From: Stutzerimonas stutzeri
GTDB lineage: Bacteria; Pseudomonadota; Gammaproteobacteria; Pseudomonadales; Pseudomonadaceae
Reading direction: 5' to 3'
DNA: 64,000 bases
Assembly (NCBI RefSeq): GCF_002909485.1
Contig: NZ_PPXG01000002.1
Location: 1-64,000, forward strand
Shown here piece by piece: positions 1 through 8,078 of this stretch. Position 1 is the stretch's first letter, and every line of letters begins with the position of its first letter. Below the pieces are notes generated by a model, which worked only from the letters and a program-made list of their open reading frames with translations, had not been told where the DNA came from and ran no database searches. The position numbers and the translations under genes are program-made.

Positions 1-77
1 ACTCGCAAGCAACACCGAAACAGACATCACATACCCAATTAGGGGAAGCGACTCAACACCGACTCCCCAACCGAATT

Positions 78-196
78 GCTTGACGACCATAGAGCGTTGG
101 AACCACCTGATCCCATCCCGAACTCAGTAGTGAAACGACGCATCGCCGATGGTAGTGTGGGGTTTCCCCATGTGAGAGTAGGTCATCGTCAAGCTC
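78..196 (+). rRNA. rrf: 5S ribosomal RNA
   Basis: This is a 5S rRNA of about 119 nt. Its ends pair (GCTTGACGA... with ...TCGTCAAGC) and the internal sequence matches the Pseudomonas 5S that I recognise. It is the distal gene of an rRNA operon whose 16S and 23S genes lie left of the window. Bases 1-77 are the 23S-5S spacer. A strong terminator follows at once, so the rRNA transcript ends before birA. Confidence 0.95.
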
Positions 197-203
197 TTAT
201 CCC

Positions 204-245
204 AAACCCCCGATCGGAGAAATCCGGTCGGGGGTTTGCTTTTGT
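204..245 (+). terminator. rRNA operon terminator
   Basis: A GC-rich inverted repeat (AAACCCCCGA... paired with ...TCGGGGGTTT) around a short loop is followed by a T-rich tail (GCTTTTG). It lies 8 bases after the 5S gene and fits a rho-independent terminator. Confidence 0.85.
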
Positions 246-316
246 GTGCTCGGAAGCTGCTGTAGGCACTTACCGTTCGTATCGCTATTATTCAGGCCTC
301 TTGACTGGGGGGTGGC

Positions 317-1267
317 ATGAACAGGCTGTTGAGATTGCTTCAAGATGGGCGGTTTCATTCCGGGCAGGAGTTGGGTGAGGCGCTCGGCGTCACTCGCAGT
401 GCTGTCTGGAAGCACTTGCAGCGCATTCAGGGCGAAACGGCGCTGTCGCTTTATAGGGTGCCCGGGCGCGGTTACCGTCTAGCAGAGCCCCTGTCGCTAC
501 TTGAATACGAATACCTCAATCCGCAATTGATGCAGTTGAATTGGGCACTGAATCTCTACGACACGATTGACTCCACAAATGCTGAAGCACTACGTCTATT
601 GCCTCGCGCGGGCGAGCGGCCCTTCATTGTTCTCGCTGAGGCGCAAACTGCTGGAAGGGGGAGGCGCGGGCGTTTATGGGTTAGCCCATTCGGGCAAAAT
701 TTATATTGCAGTTTTGCTTTCAAGGTTCACGGTGGCGCTAAGCAGTTAGCCGGCATGAGCCTGGTGGCGGGGCTGGCGGTAATGCAAACACTGCGTCGCC
801 TGGGCGTCGCGGAGGTCGGGCTGAAATGGCCGAATGATGTCTATGTCGACGGGCGCAAGATCGCAGGTATTTTGCTAGAGCTTACCGGCGATCCGGCGGA
901 TGTATGCCATGTAATTATTGGCGTTGGCATCAACGTCAATATGGTTCGTGCCGAAGGCATAGATCAGCTCTGGACTTCCATCAAAGAGCAGATTGGGATG
1001 GTTGATCGCAACGAGTTGGTTCTGACGCTAGCAGCGACGCTAGGGGTGTATTTGGACCGGCACTCTGCGGCGGGATTTTCTGCGTTGAGGGACGAGTGGG
1101 AAGCTAGCCATATCTGGCAGGGGCGTAATTGCACGCTTAGTTCTGGATCGTATGAGTTCTCTGGCGTCGTGCTGGGGGTTGACCAGCAGGGAGGGATCAG
1201 GATGAGGCTCGACGGCTGTGAACGTTCGTTTAGTGGCGGAGAGCTAAGCTTGAGGCTAGATCCATGA
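317..1267 (+). CDS. birA: Bifunctional biotin-protein ligase / biotin operon repressor
   Basis: BirA activates biotin with ATP and attaches it to the biotin carboxyl carrier protein; in this two-domain form it also represses bio genes. The 316-residue length matches the bifunctional class. A winged helix-turn-helix lies at about residues 1-60 (SGQELGEALGVTRSAVWKHL). The ligase domain shows GRGRRGR (113-119), KWPND (170-174), KIAGIL (181-186) and GVGINVN (202-208). The chosen ATG has a GGGGGG-like purine stretch just upstream. It overlaps coaX by 4 nt (ATGA), so the two are translationally coupled, pairing two cofactor-activation functions. Confidence 0.96.
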   Translation: MNRLLRLLQDGRFHSGQELGEALGVTRSAVWKHLQRIQGETALSLYRVPGRGYRLAEPLSLLEYEYLNPQLMQLNWALNLYDTIDSTNAEALRLLPRAGERPFIVLAEAQTAGRGRRGRLWVSPFGQNLYCSFAFKVHGGAKQLAGMSLVAGLAVMQTLRRLGVAEVGLKWPNDVYVDGRKIAGILLELTGDPADVCHVIIGVGINVNMVRAEGIDQLWTSIKEQIGMVDRNELVLTLAATLGVYLDRHSAAGFSALRDEWEASHIWQGRNCTLSSGSYEFSGVVLGVDQQGGIRMRLDGCERSFSGGELSLRLDP

Positions 1268-2001
1268 TTCTTGAGCTCGACTGCGGTAATAGCTTGATCA
1301 AGTGGCGTGTATTGGAGGTCGGTTCGGCTGTTATTGTCGCGCAGGGAGCCTCTGTCTCGATCGGCGAATTGCTTGGTGAGCTAGTAGGGCTTTCTGTGTT
1401 GCGTATCTCGCGTGCAAGGCTGGTTAGTGTGCGTAGTGATGAGGAAACGATGGCGCTGTGTTCGCGCCTATCTGAAGTGCTAGCCATTGAGGTTGTGCGT
1501 GCGGTGCCAGCAAAAGAGCTTGCTGGGGTAATAAATGGATACGAGGATTATAAGCGGCTGGGGATGGATCGTTGGCTGGCTATAATCGGCGCTTTTCAGA
1601 TTGCCCGCGGTGCGCTGCTTGTGCTTGATCTGGGAACTGCGGTTACGGCCGATCTGGTGGATGCTAATGGGGTTCATCTCGGGGGCTATATTTGTCCCGG
1701 CATATCCTTGCTTCGGCACCAATTGCATACCCATACGCGACGTATTAGTTACAGCGCCGAAGCGGCTGCATCGGGTTATGGTGCTGGCCCTGGGCGCTCA
1801 ACGGCCGAGGCTGTTGAGCGGGGTTGCTTGATGATGTTGCGGAGCTTTGTCGGCTACCAGATATCGCAGGCAAGCGATTATCTGGGGAGCGACTTCGCCA
1901 TTTACGTCACTGGAGGCGACGCGGAGTTGATCGAAAATTGCGACCAAGTAACCCGTGTGCCAGATCTGGTTTTTCGCGGGCTGGCTATCGCTTGCCCCTA
2001 G
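1264..2001 (+). CDS. coaX: Type III pantothenate kinase
   Basis: CoaX phosphorylates pantothenate, the first step of coenzyme A synthesis. Type III enzymes use the ASKHA fold and are not feedback-inhibited by CoA. The 245-residue protein shows the phosphate loop DCGNS (6-10), GMDRW near residues 100-104, DLGTAVT (122-128) and GGYICPG (140-146). All key ASKHA positions look intact. Its start overlaps the birA stop by 4 nt. The family is the usual pantothenate kinase in pseudomonads, which lack coaA. Confidence 0.95.
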   Translation: MILELDCGNSLIKWRVLEVGSAVIVAQGASVSIGELLGELVGLSVLRISRARLVSVRSDEETMALCSRLSEVLAIEVVRAVPAKELAGVINGYEDYKRLGMDRWLAIIGAFQIARGALLVLDLGTAVTADLVDANGVHLGGYICPGISLLRHQLHTHTRRISYSAEAAASGYGAGPGRSTAEAVERGCLMMLRSFVGYQISQASDYLGSDFAIYVTGGDAELIENCDQVTRVPDLVFRGLAIACP

Positions 2002-2026
2002 CGCCATATAAAAGGTCGAAGTTTGC

Positions 2027-2698
2027 ATGCGTTGGTTCTTTCTCCTGTTGATGCTGTTGAACGTCTTCTTCTGGGTACAGCATCAGTATCAGGCGCCCGT
2101 GCGAGTCAAGGAGGTGACTCCGCTTGATGCATATAATCGGCCTCAACAAAATATAGCGCTGCTTAGCGAGTCCTCAGCCCCTGCTCGGCGGGCGGTATCG
2201 GGGCCTGGTACCGACGATAACTCCTGCCTCTTCCTGGGTGGCTTCGACGATGAGCAGGCCGCCGCCTCCCTTGAGCAGCGGCTTCTTAGTTTGGACGTGC
2301 AGTCGGAGATGCAGCACGTCGATGTCATTGGGGGCGTAGATTACTGGGTGTATCTGCCGCCGTTGGCTTCACGGCAGGCGTCGTTGCGCCAGTTGCGTGA
2401 GTTGCAAAGTCGCAATGTAGATAGCTACATCATTACCGTTGGCGATTTGGCCAATGGCATTTCCCTGGGGATATTCTCTCGTAAAGACTCTGCGGAGGGC
2501 GTGGTGGCTCGTCTACGCGAAGTGGACTACGCGGCCTTAGTCCGCGAATTGCCCAGAATGCATCGTAAGTACTGGGTCCGTATTGCGGTAGGCAGTCGTC
2601 ATCAGGTCGACGATACGATGCTGCAAGGACTGAAGAGCGATATGCCTATGCTGCAGCACCGGCAGATGGCCTGCACAAGCGTTGCATCTTCGGATTAG
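2027..2698 (+). CDS. SPOR-domain inner-membrane protein
   Basis: A 223-residue protein with an N-terminal membrane anchor (about residues 3-18, very rich in L and F) and no cleavage site, followed by a periplasmic part. Two stretches (about 65-140 and 147-215) look like SPOR repeats: small beta-alpha-beta units that bind denuded peptidoglycan glycan strands at division sites. Recognisable pieces are GGFDDEQAAASLEQRLL and YWVYLPPLASRQA. It follows coaX by 25 nt and is probably in the birA-coaX transcript. The same slot in P. aeruginosa holds a comparable hypothetical protein. The SPOR assignment is by pattern; a cell-envelope role is inferred. Confidence 0.75.
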   Translation: MRWFFLLLMLLNVFFWVQHQYQAPVRVKEVTPLDAYNRPQQNIALLSESSAPARRAVSGPGTDDNSCLFLGGFDDEQAAASLEQRLLSLDVQSEMQHVDVIGGVDYWVYLPPLASRQASLRQLRELQSRNVDSYIITVGDLANGISLGIFSRKDSAEGVVARLREVDYAALVRELPRMHRKYWVRIAVGSRHQVDDTMLQGLKSDMPMLQHRQMACTSVASSD

Positions 2699-2797
2699 TT
2701 TGCATAGAATGGCGCCCGCTTCGTCGGCAGGGTTTAAAGACTCCTAGGCGAATCGGCTGTCAGTAAAGCTAACCTCAAGATTTATATGAGAAAATGC

Positions 2798-2826
2798 TTG
2801 ACAGTAGGGTGGCAAGTGATGAAAAT
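2798..2826 (+). promoter_or_regulatory. Promoter of the tRNA-Tyr-Gly-Thr(-tufB) operon
   Basis: A perfect -35 box TTGACA (2798-2803), a 17-base spacer and GAAAAT (2821-2826, 4/6) precede tRNA-Tyr by about 14 bases. The segment between the -10 box and the likely start is GC-rich (GCCGCC), the discriminator type that makes stable-RNA promoters sensitive to ppGpp. Confidence 0.75.
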
Positions 2827-2839
2827 GCCGCCTCACTTT

Positions 2840-2924
<85 letters not shown>

Positions 2925-2949
2925 GATTTAAGCGTAGGCTTCGGCTTTC

Positions 2950-3023
<74 letters not shown>

Positions 3024-3049
3024 GCTTCGATGGTTACGACATAAGCTTT

Positions 3050-3125
3050 GCTCATGTAGCTCAGTTGGTAGAGCACACCCTTGGTAAGGGTGAGGTCAGC
3101 GGTTCGAATCCGCTCATGAGCTCCA
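3050..3125 (+). tRNA. thrT: tRNA-Thr (GGT)
   Basis: A 76-nt cloverleaf with acceptor stem GCTCATG/CATGAGC, anticodon GGT (3083-3085), T-loop GTTCGAATC and an encoded CCA. The Tyr-Gly-Thr-tufB order is the classic proteobacterial arrangement. Confidence 0.97.
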
Positions 3126-3130
3126 AACCA

Positions 3131-3164
3131 CAAAGGCAGATATGTAAATATCTGCCTTTGTTTT
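3131..3164 (+). terminator. Terminator-like hairpin between tRNA-Thr and tufB
   Basis: An 11-12 bp perfect inverted repeat (CAAAGGCAGATA / TATCTGCCTTTG) with a loop of about 6 nt is followed by TTTT. It lies between tRNA-Thr and tufB, which are usually co-transcribed, leaving only 45 bases before the tufB ATG. It may be a partial terminator or attenuator, or a 3' processing signal for the tRNA precursor. Confidence 0.75.
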
Positions 3165-3209
3165 AATGGTGGCGTGACTAGCTCAATTCAACGATGGGAG
3201 ACGGTCTCG

Positions 3210-4403
3210 ATGGCTAAAGAAAAGTTCGAACGTAACAAACCGCACGTCAACGTCGGCACCATTGGTCACGTCGACCATGGCAAGACTACTCTGACTGCCG
3301 CTCTGACTCGCGTGTGCTCCGAGGTTTTCGGTTCCGCTCGTGTCGACTTCGACAAGATCGATAGCGCACCGGAAGAGAAGGCTCGCGGTATTACCATCAA
3401 CACCGCGCACGTAGAGTACGACTCCAATATTCGTCACTACGCGCACGTTGATTGCCCGGGTCACGCTGACTATGTGAAGAACATGATCACCGGTGCTGCC
3501 CAGATGGACGGAGCGATCCTGGTTTGCTCCGCTGCTGACGGCCCCATGCCGCAGACTCGCGAGCACATCCTACTGTCCCGTCAGGTTGGTGTTCCCTACA
3601 TCGTCGTGTTCCTGAACAAGGCTGACATGGTTGATGACGCCGAGCTGCTGGAGCTGGTGGAGATGGAAGTGCGCGACTTGCTCAGCACTTACGACTTCCC
3701 GGGCGACGACACCCCGATCATCATCGGCTCCGCGCTGATGGCTCTGAACGGTCAGGACGACAACGAGATGGGCACCACTGCCGTCAAGAAGCTCGTCGAG
3801 ACTCTGGATACTTATATCCCTGAGCCGGTTCGCGCCATCGACAAGCCGTTCCTGATGCCGATCGAGGACGTGTTCTCCATCTCTGGTCGCGGTACTGTTG
3901 TGACCGGTCGTGTAGAGCGCGGTATCGTCAAGATCCAGGAAGAAATCGAGATCGTTGGTCTGCGTGACACCACCAAGACCACCTGTACCGGTGTCGAGAT
4001 GTTCCGCAAGCTGCTCGACGAAGGTCGTGCTGGTGAGAACTGTGGCGTACTGCTGCGCGGCACCAAGCGTGACGACGTAGAGCGTGGCCAGGTACTGGCC
4101 AAGCCGGGCACCATCAAGCCGCACACCAAGTTCGAAGCTGAAGTGTACGTTCTGTCCAAAGAGGAAGGTGGTCGTCACACTCCTTTCTTCAAGGGCTACC
4201 GTCCTCAGTTCTACTTCCGTACCACCGACGTTACCGGTTCGTGCGAACTGCCGGAAGGCGTTGAGATGGTCATGCCGGGCGACAACGTGAAAATGGTTGT
4301 TACCCTGATCAAGCCGATCGCCATGGAAGATGGTCTGCGCTTCGCAATTCGCGAAGGTGGCCGTACCGTTGGTGCTGGCGTAGTTGCTAAGATCGTCGAA
4401 TAA
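3210..4403 (+). CDS. tufB: Elongation factor Tu (copy B)
   Basis: EF-Tu is the GTPase that delivers aminoacyl-tRNA to the ribosome. The 397 residues show G1 GHVDHGKT (19-26), DCPGH (81-85), NKAD (136-139) and domains II and III with a normal C-terminus ([11 protein letters not shown]). The ATG at 3210 is chosen because it gives the universal start [16 protein letters not shown] and follows GGGAG; an upstream start at 3174 would add 12 non-family residues. The encoded protein is identical to tufA (19667-20860), and the DNA is nearly identical from codon 4 to close to the end, a sign of gene conversion. Confidence 0.98.
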   Translation: MAKEKFERNKPHVNVGTIGHVDHGKTTLTAALTRVCSEVFGSARVDFDKIDSAPEEKARGITINTAHVEYDSNIRHYAHVDCPGHADYVKNMITGAAQMDGAILVCSAADGPMPQTREHILLSRQVGVPYIVVFLNKADMVDDAELLELVEMEVRDLLSTYDFPGDDTPIIIGSALMALNGQDDNEMGTTAVKKLVETLDTYIPEPVRAIDKPFLMPIEDVFSISGRGTVVTGRVERGIVKIQEEIEIVGLRDTTKTTCTGVEMFRKLLDEGRAGENCGVLLRGTKRDDVERGQVLAKPGTIKPHTKFEAEVYVLSKEEGGRHTPFFKGYRPQFYFRTTDVTGSCELPEGVEMVMPGDNVKMVVTLIKPIAMEDGLRFAIREGGRTVGAGVVAKIVE

Positions 4404-4406
4404 CGA

Positions 4407-4435
4407 TTGATCTGTTTCAAGCAGGTCGGCATAAT
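4407..4435 (+). promoter_or_regulatory. Promoter for tRNA-Trp-secE-nusG
   Basis: TTGATC (4407-4412), 17 bases, CATAAT (4430-4435) lie in the 51-base gap after tufB, about 19 bases before tRNA-Trp. Spacing is ideal and the -10 box matches at 5/6. No terminator separates tufB from this promoter, so read-through is also possible. Confidence 0.65.
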
Positions 4436-4454
4436 AGTCGGCCTGACTCTTTCT

Positions 4455-4530
4455 AGGCCAGTAGCTCAATTGGCAGAGCGGCGGTCTCCAAAACCGCAGG
4501 TTGGGGGTTCGATTCCCTCCTGGCCTGCCA
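4455..4530 (+). tRNA. trpT: tRNA-Trp (CCA)
   Basis: A 76-nt cloverleaf with acceptor stem AGGCCAG/CTGGCCT, anticodon CCA (4488-4490), T-loop GTTCGATTC and an encoded CCA end. It leads the secE-nusG transcript, as in other gamma-proteobacteria. Confidence 0.97.
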
Positions 4531-4572
4531 TTTTCAATACCGAATTTGGCAGTCTTTACAAGGTTCTAGCAG

Positions 4573-4941
4573 ATGAATATCAAAGCTGAAGCCAATGATG
4601 CGCGCTTCGATCTGGTGAAGTGGCTCGTTGTGGTTGCTTTGGTGGTGATTGCCGTAGTCGGTAATCAATACTACTCCGCTGAGCCGATTCTCTATCGAGT
4701 CCTTGCGGTCCTTGCAATAGGTGTAGTGGCTGCGTTCGTCGCGCTGCAGACATCTAGAGGGCGTTCTTTTGCTGTGTTGCTGAAAGAAGCGCGTGGTGAG
4801 ATTCGCAAGGTTGTTTGGCCAACCCGTCAAGAAACTACCCAGACCACCTTGATTGTCGTTGTTGTGGTTCTGGTTATGGCGCTGCTGTTGTGGGGGCTCG
4901 ATTCCCTGCTCGGTTGGTTGGTTTCCATGGTTGTTGGCTAA
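4573..4941 (+). CDS. secE: Preprotein translocase subunit SecE
   Basis: SecE is the clamp-like membrane subunit of the SecYEG channel. At 122 residues this is the long, three-helix form found in gamma-proteobacteria: helices at about 16-35, 42-60 and 93-115, plus the conserved amphipathic segment with EIRKVVWPTRQET (about 76-88) that contacts SecY. It lies between tRNA-Trp and nusG, its usual place. Its partner secY is in the same window at 30213. Confidence 0.97.
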   Translation: MNIKAEANDARFDLVKWLVVVALVVIAVVGNQYYSAEPILYRVLAVLAIGVVAAFVALQTSRGRSFAVLLKEARGEIRKVVWPTRQETTQTTLIVVVVVLVMALLLWGLDSLLGWLVSMVVG

Positions 4942-4950
4942 GGGTGTCTC

Positions 4951-5484
4951 GTGGCTAAGCGTTGGTACGTTGTGCATGCTTACTCGGGTTACGAGAAGCA
5001 CGTCATGCGCTCTTTGGTTGAGCGCGTCAAGCTTGCCGGAATGGAAGATCAGTTCGGCGAGATTCTTGTTCCGACCGAAGAGGTCGTCGAGATGCGTAAC
5101 GGGCAGAAGCGCAAGAGTGAGCGCAAATTCTTTCCTGGCTACGTTCTTGTGCATATGGATATGAACGAGGGTACTTGGCACCTTGTCAAGGATACGCCGC
5201 GCGTAATGGGCTTTATTGGTGGTACGGCGGATAAGCCGGCGCCCATTACCGACAAAGAGGCTGAGGCAATCCTTCGTCGCGTTGCTGATGGTACGGACAA
5301 GCCGAAGCCTAAAACACTCTTTGAGCCTGGTGAGGTGGTGCGCGTGGCTGATGGCCCGTTTGCGGACTTCAACGGTGTTGTCGAAGAAGTTAATTACGAG
5401 AAGAGCAGGATTCAGGTCGCTGTCCTGATCTTTGGTCGCTCTACTCCGGTAGAGCTGGAGTTCAGCCAGGTCGAGAAGGTTTAA
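4951..5484 (+). CDS. nusG: Transcription termination/antitermination factor NusG
   Basis: NusG binds RNA polymerase and links it to Rho or to ribosomal protein S10. The 177 residues comprise an N-terminal NGN domain ([15 protein letters not shown]..., to about 110) and a C-terminal KOW domain (about 125-177, [21 protein letters not shown]). The start is GTG, 9 bases after secE. A terminator follows directly, separating it from rplK. Confidence 0.98.
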   Translation: MAKRWYVVHAYSGYEKHVMRSLVERVKLAGMEDQFGEILVPTEEVVEMRNGQKRKSERKFFPGYVLVHMDMNEGTWHLVKDTPRVMGFIGGTADKPAPITDKEAEAILRRVADGTDKPKPKTLFEPGEVVRVADGPFADFNGVVEEVNYEKSRIQVAVLIFGRSTPVELEFSQVEKV

Positions 5485-5502
5485 CTGAACGAAGCATCCC
5501 AC

Positions 5503-5530
5503 ACCCCGCAGCTTCAGGCTGCGGGGTTTT
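5503..5530 (+). terminator. Terminator after nusG
   Basis: The stem CCCCGCAGC / GCTGCGGGG (5504-5512 with 5518-5526) and loop TTCAG are followed by TTTT. A strong rho-independent terminator splitting secE-nusG from the rplK operon. I see no equally clear promoter between here and rplK. Confidence 0.88.
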
Positions 5531-5594
5531 GTCGTCACCGGGATAAATAAGCAATGGGGAGCCGCGAGGCGCTATAACCCGTAACGGAGTGAAT

Positions 5595-6026
5595 ATGGCT
5601 AAGAAGATTCAAGCTTACATCAAGCTTCAGGTAAAGGCCGGTCAGGCTAACCCGTCGCCGCCCGTTGGTCCTGCTCTGGGTCAGCATGGCGTTAACATTA
5701 TGGAATTCTGCAAGGCGTTCAACGCCAGGACTCAGGGCCAGGAGCCCGGTCTGCCGACTCCAGTAATCATCACTGTTTACAGTGATCGCAGCTTTACTTT
5801 TGAAACCAAGAGTACCCCGGCTGCAGTGCTGCTGAAGAAAGCTGCTGGTATCACCAGCGGTTCCGCTCGCCCCAACACCCAAAAGGTCGGCACCGTTACT
5901 CGTGCGCAGTTGGAAGAGATCGCCAAAACCAAGCAGGCTGATCTGACTGCTGCCGAAATGGAAGCTGCCGTTCGAACCATCGCTGGTTCGGCTCGCAGCA
6001 TGGGCCTGAATGTGGAGGGTGTGTAA
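5595..6026 (+). CDS. rplK: 50S ribosomal protein L11
   Basis: L11 forms the GTPase-associated centre with 23S rRNA and is needed for RelA activation. The 143 residues match the family length. The N-terminal domain has [27 protein letters not shown], with the proline-rich thiostrepton-contact helix, and the C-terminal RNA-binding domain follows. The ATG at 5595 is preferred over an in-frame GTG at 5589 because it gives MAKKIQAY and sits behind ACGGAG. Its stop shares one base with the rplA start. Confidence 0.97.
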   Translation: MAKKIQAYIKLQVKAGQANPSPPVGPALGQHGVNIMEFCKAFNARTQGQEPGLPTPVIITVYSDRSFTFETKSTPAAVLLKKAAGITSGSARPNTQKVGTVTRAQLEEIAKTKQADLTAAEMEAAVRTIAGSARSMGLNVEGV

Positions 6027-6721
6027 TGGCTAAGTTGACCAAGCGCCAGAAAGCTATCGCTGAGAAAATCGAAGCTGGTAAGCAGTACGCATTCGAAGAC
6101 GCTGCAAAGTTGCTGGCAGAAGTCTCCGCGGTGAAGTTCGCCGAGTCGTTCGATATTGCTATCAATCTCGGTGTGGACCCGCGTAAGTCTGATCAGGTTG
6201 TTCGTGGTGCCACGGTTCTGCCGAACGGCACTGGCAAAACTGTTCGCGTAGCAGTGTTTACTCAGGGGCCGGGCGCTGAAGCTGCGCTGGCTGCTGGCGC
6301 TGATCGCGTTGGTATGGACGAGCTGGCCGCTGAAATGAAAGGTGGCGATCTGAACTACGACGTAGTTATCGCGTCGCCAGACGCAATGCGTGTGGTTGGC
6401 CAGCTGGGTCAGATTCTCGGCCCGCGCGGTCTGATGCCAAACCCGAAGGTCGGCACTGTGACTCCCGACGTCGCGACCGCCGTCAAGAACGCCAAGGCCG
6501 GACAGGTGCGTTTCCGTACTGACAAGAACGGCATCATCCACACCTCCGTGGGTAAGGTCGGTTTCGAGGCCGGTCAGCTGAAGCAGAACGTTGAAGCGTT
6601 GCTCTCGGATCTGAAGCGTCTGAAGCCATCGACTTCGAAAGGTATTTACGTCAAGCGCGTGACCCTGAGCACTACCATGGGTCCGGGACTGGTCATCGAT
6701 CAGGCTTCCCTGGAAGCGTAA
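6026..6721 (+). CDS. rplA: 50S ribosomal protein L1
   Basis: L1 forms the mobile L1 stalk and helps release E-site tRNA. In enterobacteria it also represses translation of the L11 mRNA. The 231 residues show the typical [11 protein letters not shown] start and the [15 protein letters not shown] segment. The TAATG junction with rplK implies coupled translation of the L11-L1 pair. Confidence 0.97.
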   Translation: MAKLTKRQKAIAEKIEAGKQYAFEDAAKLLAEVSAVKFAESFDIAINLGVDPRKSDQVVRGATVLPNGTGKTVRVAVFTQGPGAEAALAAGADRVGMDELAAEMKGGDLNYDVVIASPDAMRVVGQLGQILGPRGLMPNPKVGTVTPDVATAVKNAKAGQVRFRTDKNGIIHTSVGKVGFEAGQLKQNVEALLSDLKRLKPSTSKGIYVKRVTLSTTMGPGLVIDQASLEA

Positions 6722-6913
6722 GACTACGGCGCCCTGTTCGCAGGGTGTCTGCAAAATTGGGGTCCCTGCCTGGCGGGGGCTATCCAAGACCGTAGGCGGC
6801 GCAAGCCTTAAACCAAAAGCCTACGCAGAGGTGCTCCCGATTCGTACCGAATCAGACACCAAATCCAGTCCGGTCTCGACCGGATGAAACGGTAACATCC
6901 AGGAGTGTAACCC
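6722..6913 (+). promoter_or_regulatory. rplJ leader (L10 autoregulatory mRNA leader)
   Basis: The 192-base gap before rplJ folds into several hairpins: CCCTG-ttcg-CAGGG (6732-6745), CGTAGGC/GCCTACG (6791-6797 with 6819-6825, with a purine-rich internal loop), GATTCG/CGAATC (6839-6853) and TCCGGT/ACCGGA (6869-6884). In enterobacteria the L10-(L12)4 complex binds such a leader and represses rplJL translation. Position and the kink-turn-like stem support the same role here. Confidence 0.65.
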
Positions 6914-7414
6914 GTGGCAATCAAACTCGAAGACAAGAAGGCCATCGTCGCTGAAGTCAACGAGGCTGCCAAAGCCGCCCTGTCCGCTGTCGTGGCTGAT
7001 GCCCGTGGCGTGACCGTGGGGGCCATGACCGGACTCCGTAAAGAGGCCCGCGCAGCAGGTGTTTACGTGCGTGTCGTACGTAATACTCTGCTGCGCCGCG
7101 CTGTTGATGGCACTCAGTTTGAAGTGCTCAACGACGTGTTCAAAGGCCCGACCCTTATCGCGTTCTCCAACGAACATCCGGGCGCTGCTGCTCGTATCTT
7201 CAAGGAGTTCTCCAAGGGTCAGGACAAGTTCGAGATCAAGGCCGCTGCGTTCGAGGGGCAGTTCCTCGCAGCCAATCAGATCGACGTACTGGCAACTCTG
7301 CCGACCTACGACGAAGCCATTTCTCAGCTGATGAGCGTCATTCAGGGCGCTACCAGCAAGTTGGCTCGTACATTGGCAGCCGTTCGCGACCAGAAAGAAG
7401 CTGCCGCCGCTTAA
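6914..7414 (+). CDS. rplJ: 50S ribosomal protein L10
   Basis: L10 anchors L7/L12 dimers to the ribosomal stalk. The 166 residues show the family start [15 protein letters not shown], the RNA-binding N-terminal domain ([13 protein letters not shown] at about 53-65) and a C-terminal helix for L12 dimers ([19 protein letters not shown]). The start is GTG, preceded by CAGGAG. Translation is probably controlled through the structured leader upstream. Confidence 0.97.
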   Translation: MAIKLEDKKAIVAEVNEAAKAALSAVVADARGVTVGAMTGLRKEARAAGVYVRVVRNTLLRRAVDGTQFEVLNDVFKGPTLIAFSNEHPGAAARIFKEFSKGQDKFEIKAAAFEGQFLAANQIDVLATLPTYDEAISQLMSVIQGATSKLARTLAAVRDQKEAAAA

Positions 7415-7489
7415 GCGTGCTGCTTCTCTCGAAATCACTTTTTGAATTAGATGGCCGCAGGCCGTCACCTTAATACAGGAACTAGAGTC

Positions 7490-7858
7490 ATGGCTCTGAC
7501 CAACGAAGATATCATCAACGCCGTTTCCGAAATGTCCGTGATGCAGGTTGTTGAACTGATCAAGGCAATGGAAGAGAAGTTCGGTGTGACTGCTGCTGCT
7601 GCCACGGTCGCCGCCGCTGGCCCGGCTGCCGCTGCTGCTGAAGAGCAAACCGAGTTCACCATCGTCCTGACTGAAACCGGCGACAAGAAGGTCAACGTGA
7701 TCAAGGCTGTTCGCGAGCTGACCGGTCTGGGCCTGAAAGAAGCCAAGGCTGTCGTTGACGGTGCCCCAGGCGTGGTCAAGGAAGGCGTTTCGAAAGAAGA
7801 AGCCGAAGCAGCCAAGAAGGCTCTGGAAGAAGCAGGCGCTAAAGTCGAGCTCAAGTAA
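7490..7858 (+). CDS. rplL: 50S ribosomal protein L7/L12
   Basis: The multi-copy stalk protein that recruits translation GTPases. The 122 residues comprise an N-terminal dimerisation domain ([21 protein letters not shown]), an Ala/Gly-rich hinge (about 34-50) and the globular C-terminal domain ([21 protein letters not shown]). The ATG at 7490 follows CAGGAACT; an in-frame ATG at 7451 would add non-family residues. Confidence 0.97.
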   Translation: MALTNEDIINAVSEMSVMQVVELIKAMEEKFGVTAAAATVAAAGPAAAAAEEQTEFTIVLTETGDKKVNVIKAVRELTGLGLKEAKAVVDGAPGVVKEGVSKEEAEAAKKALEEAGAKVELK

Positions 7859-7904
7859 GCGACGACTTTGCGTCTACAGCCCGAGCGACTCGCGAAAGGC
7901 TGAT

Positions 7905-7933
7905 GGCTGGTGGCTCTTGCCACCGGCCTTTTT
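7905..7933 (+). terminator. Attenuator between rplL and rpoB
   Basis: The stem GGCTGGTGGC / GCCACCGGCC (one G-T pair) with loop TCTT is followed by TTTTT. It lies 47 bases after rplL and 146 before rpoB. E. coli has a partial terminator at this junction that lowers rpoBC relative to ribosomal-protein expression. The same role is inferred. Confidence 0.78.
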
Positions 7934-8078
7934 CCGTTATAGCTGCTTGGTGTTCGCCCGGTAGCGATGATGGAAAGGCCGTCCTGAAGGGCGGTGCGAA
8001 TCAAGGGATTCGCAAGATTTTCTGGCTGCTCCCGTCGGGAGAAGCCAAACAAGCAGGTGACCAAGCTGGGGAACGCTG

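Noticed and set aside
3210..4403. tuf duplication as a mobile element or assembly artefact
   Set aside because: Two tuf genes in these two operons are normal in gamma-proteobacteria, and the flanks and codon ends differ.
4407..4589. Sixty-codon open frame across tRNA-Trp
   Set aside because: It runs through the tRNA gene and has no ribosome site.
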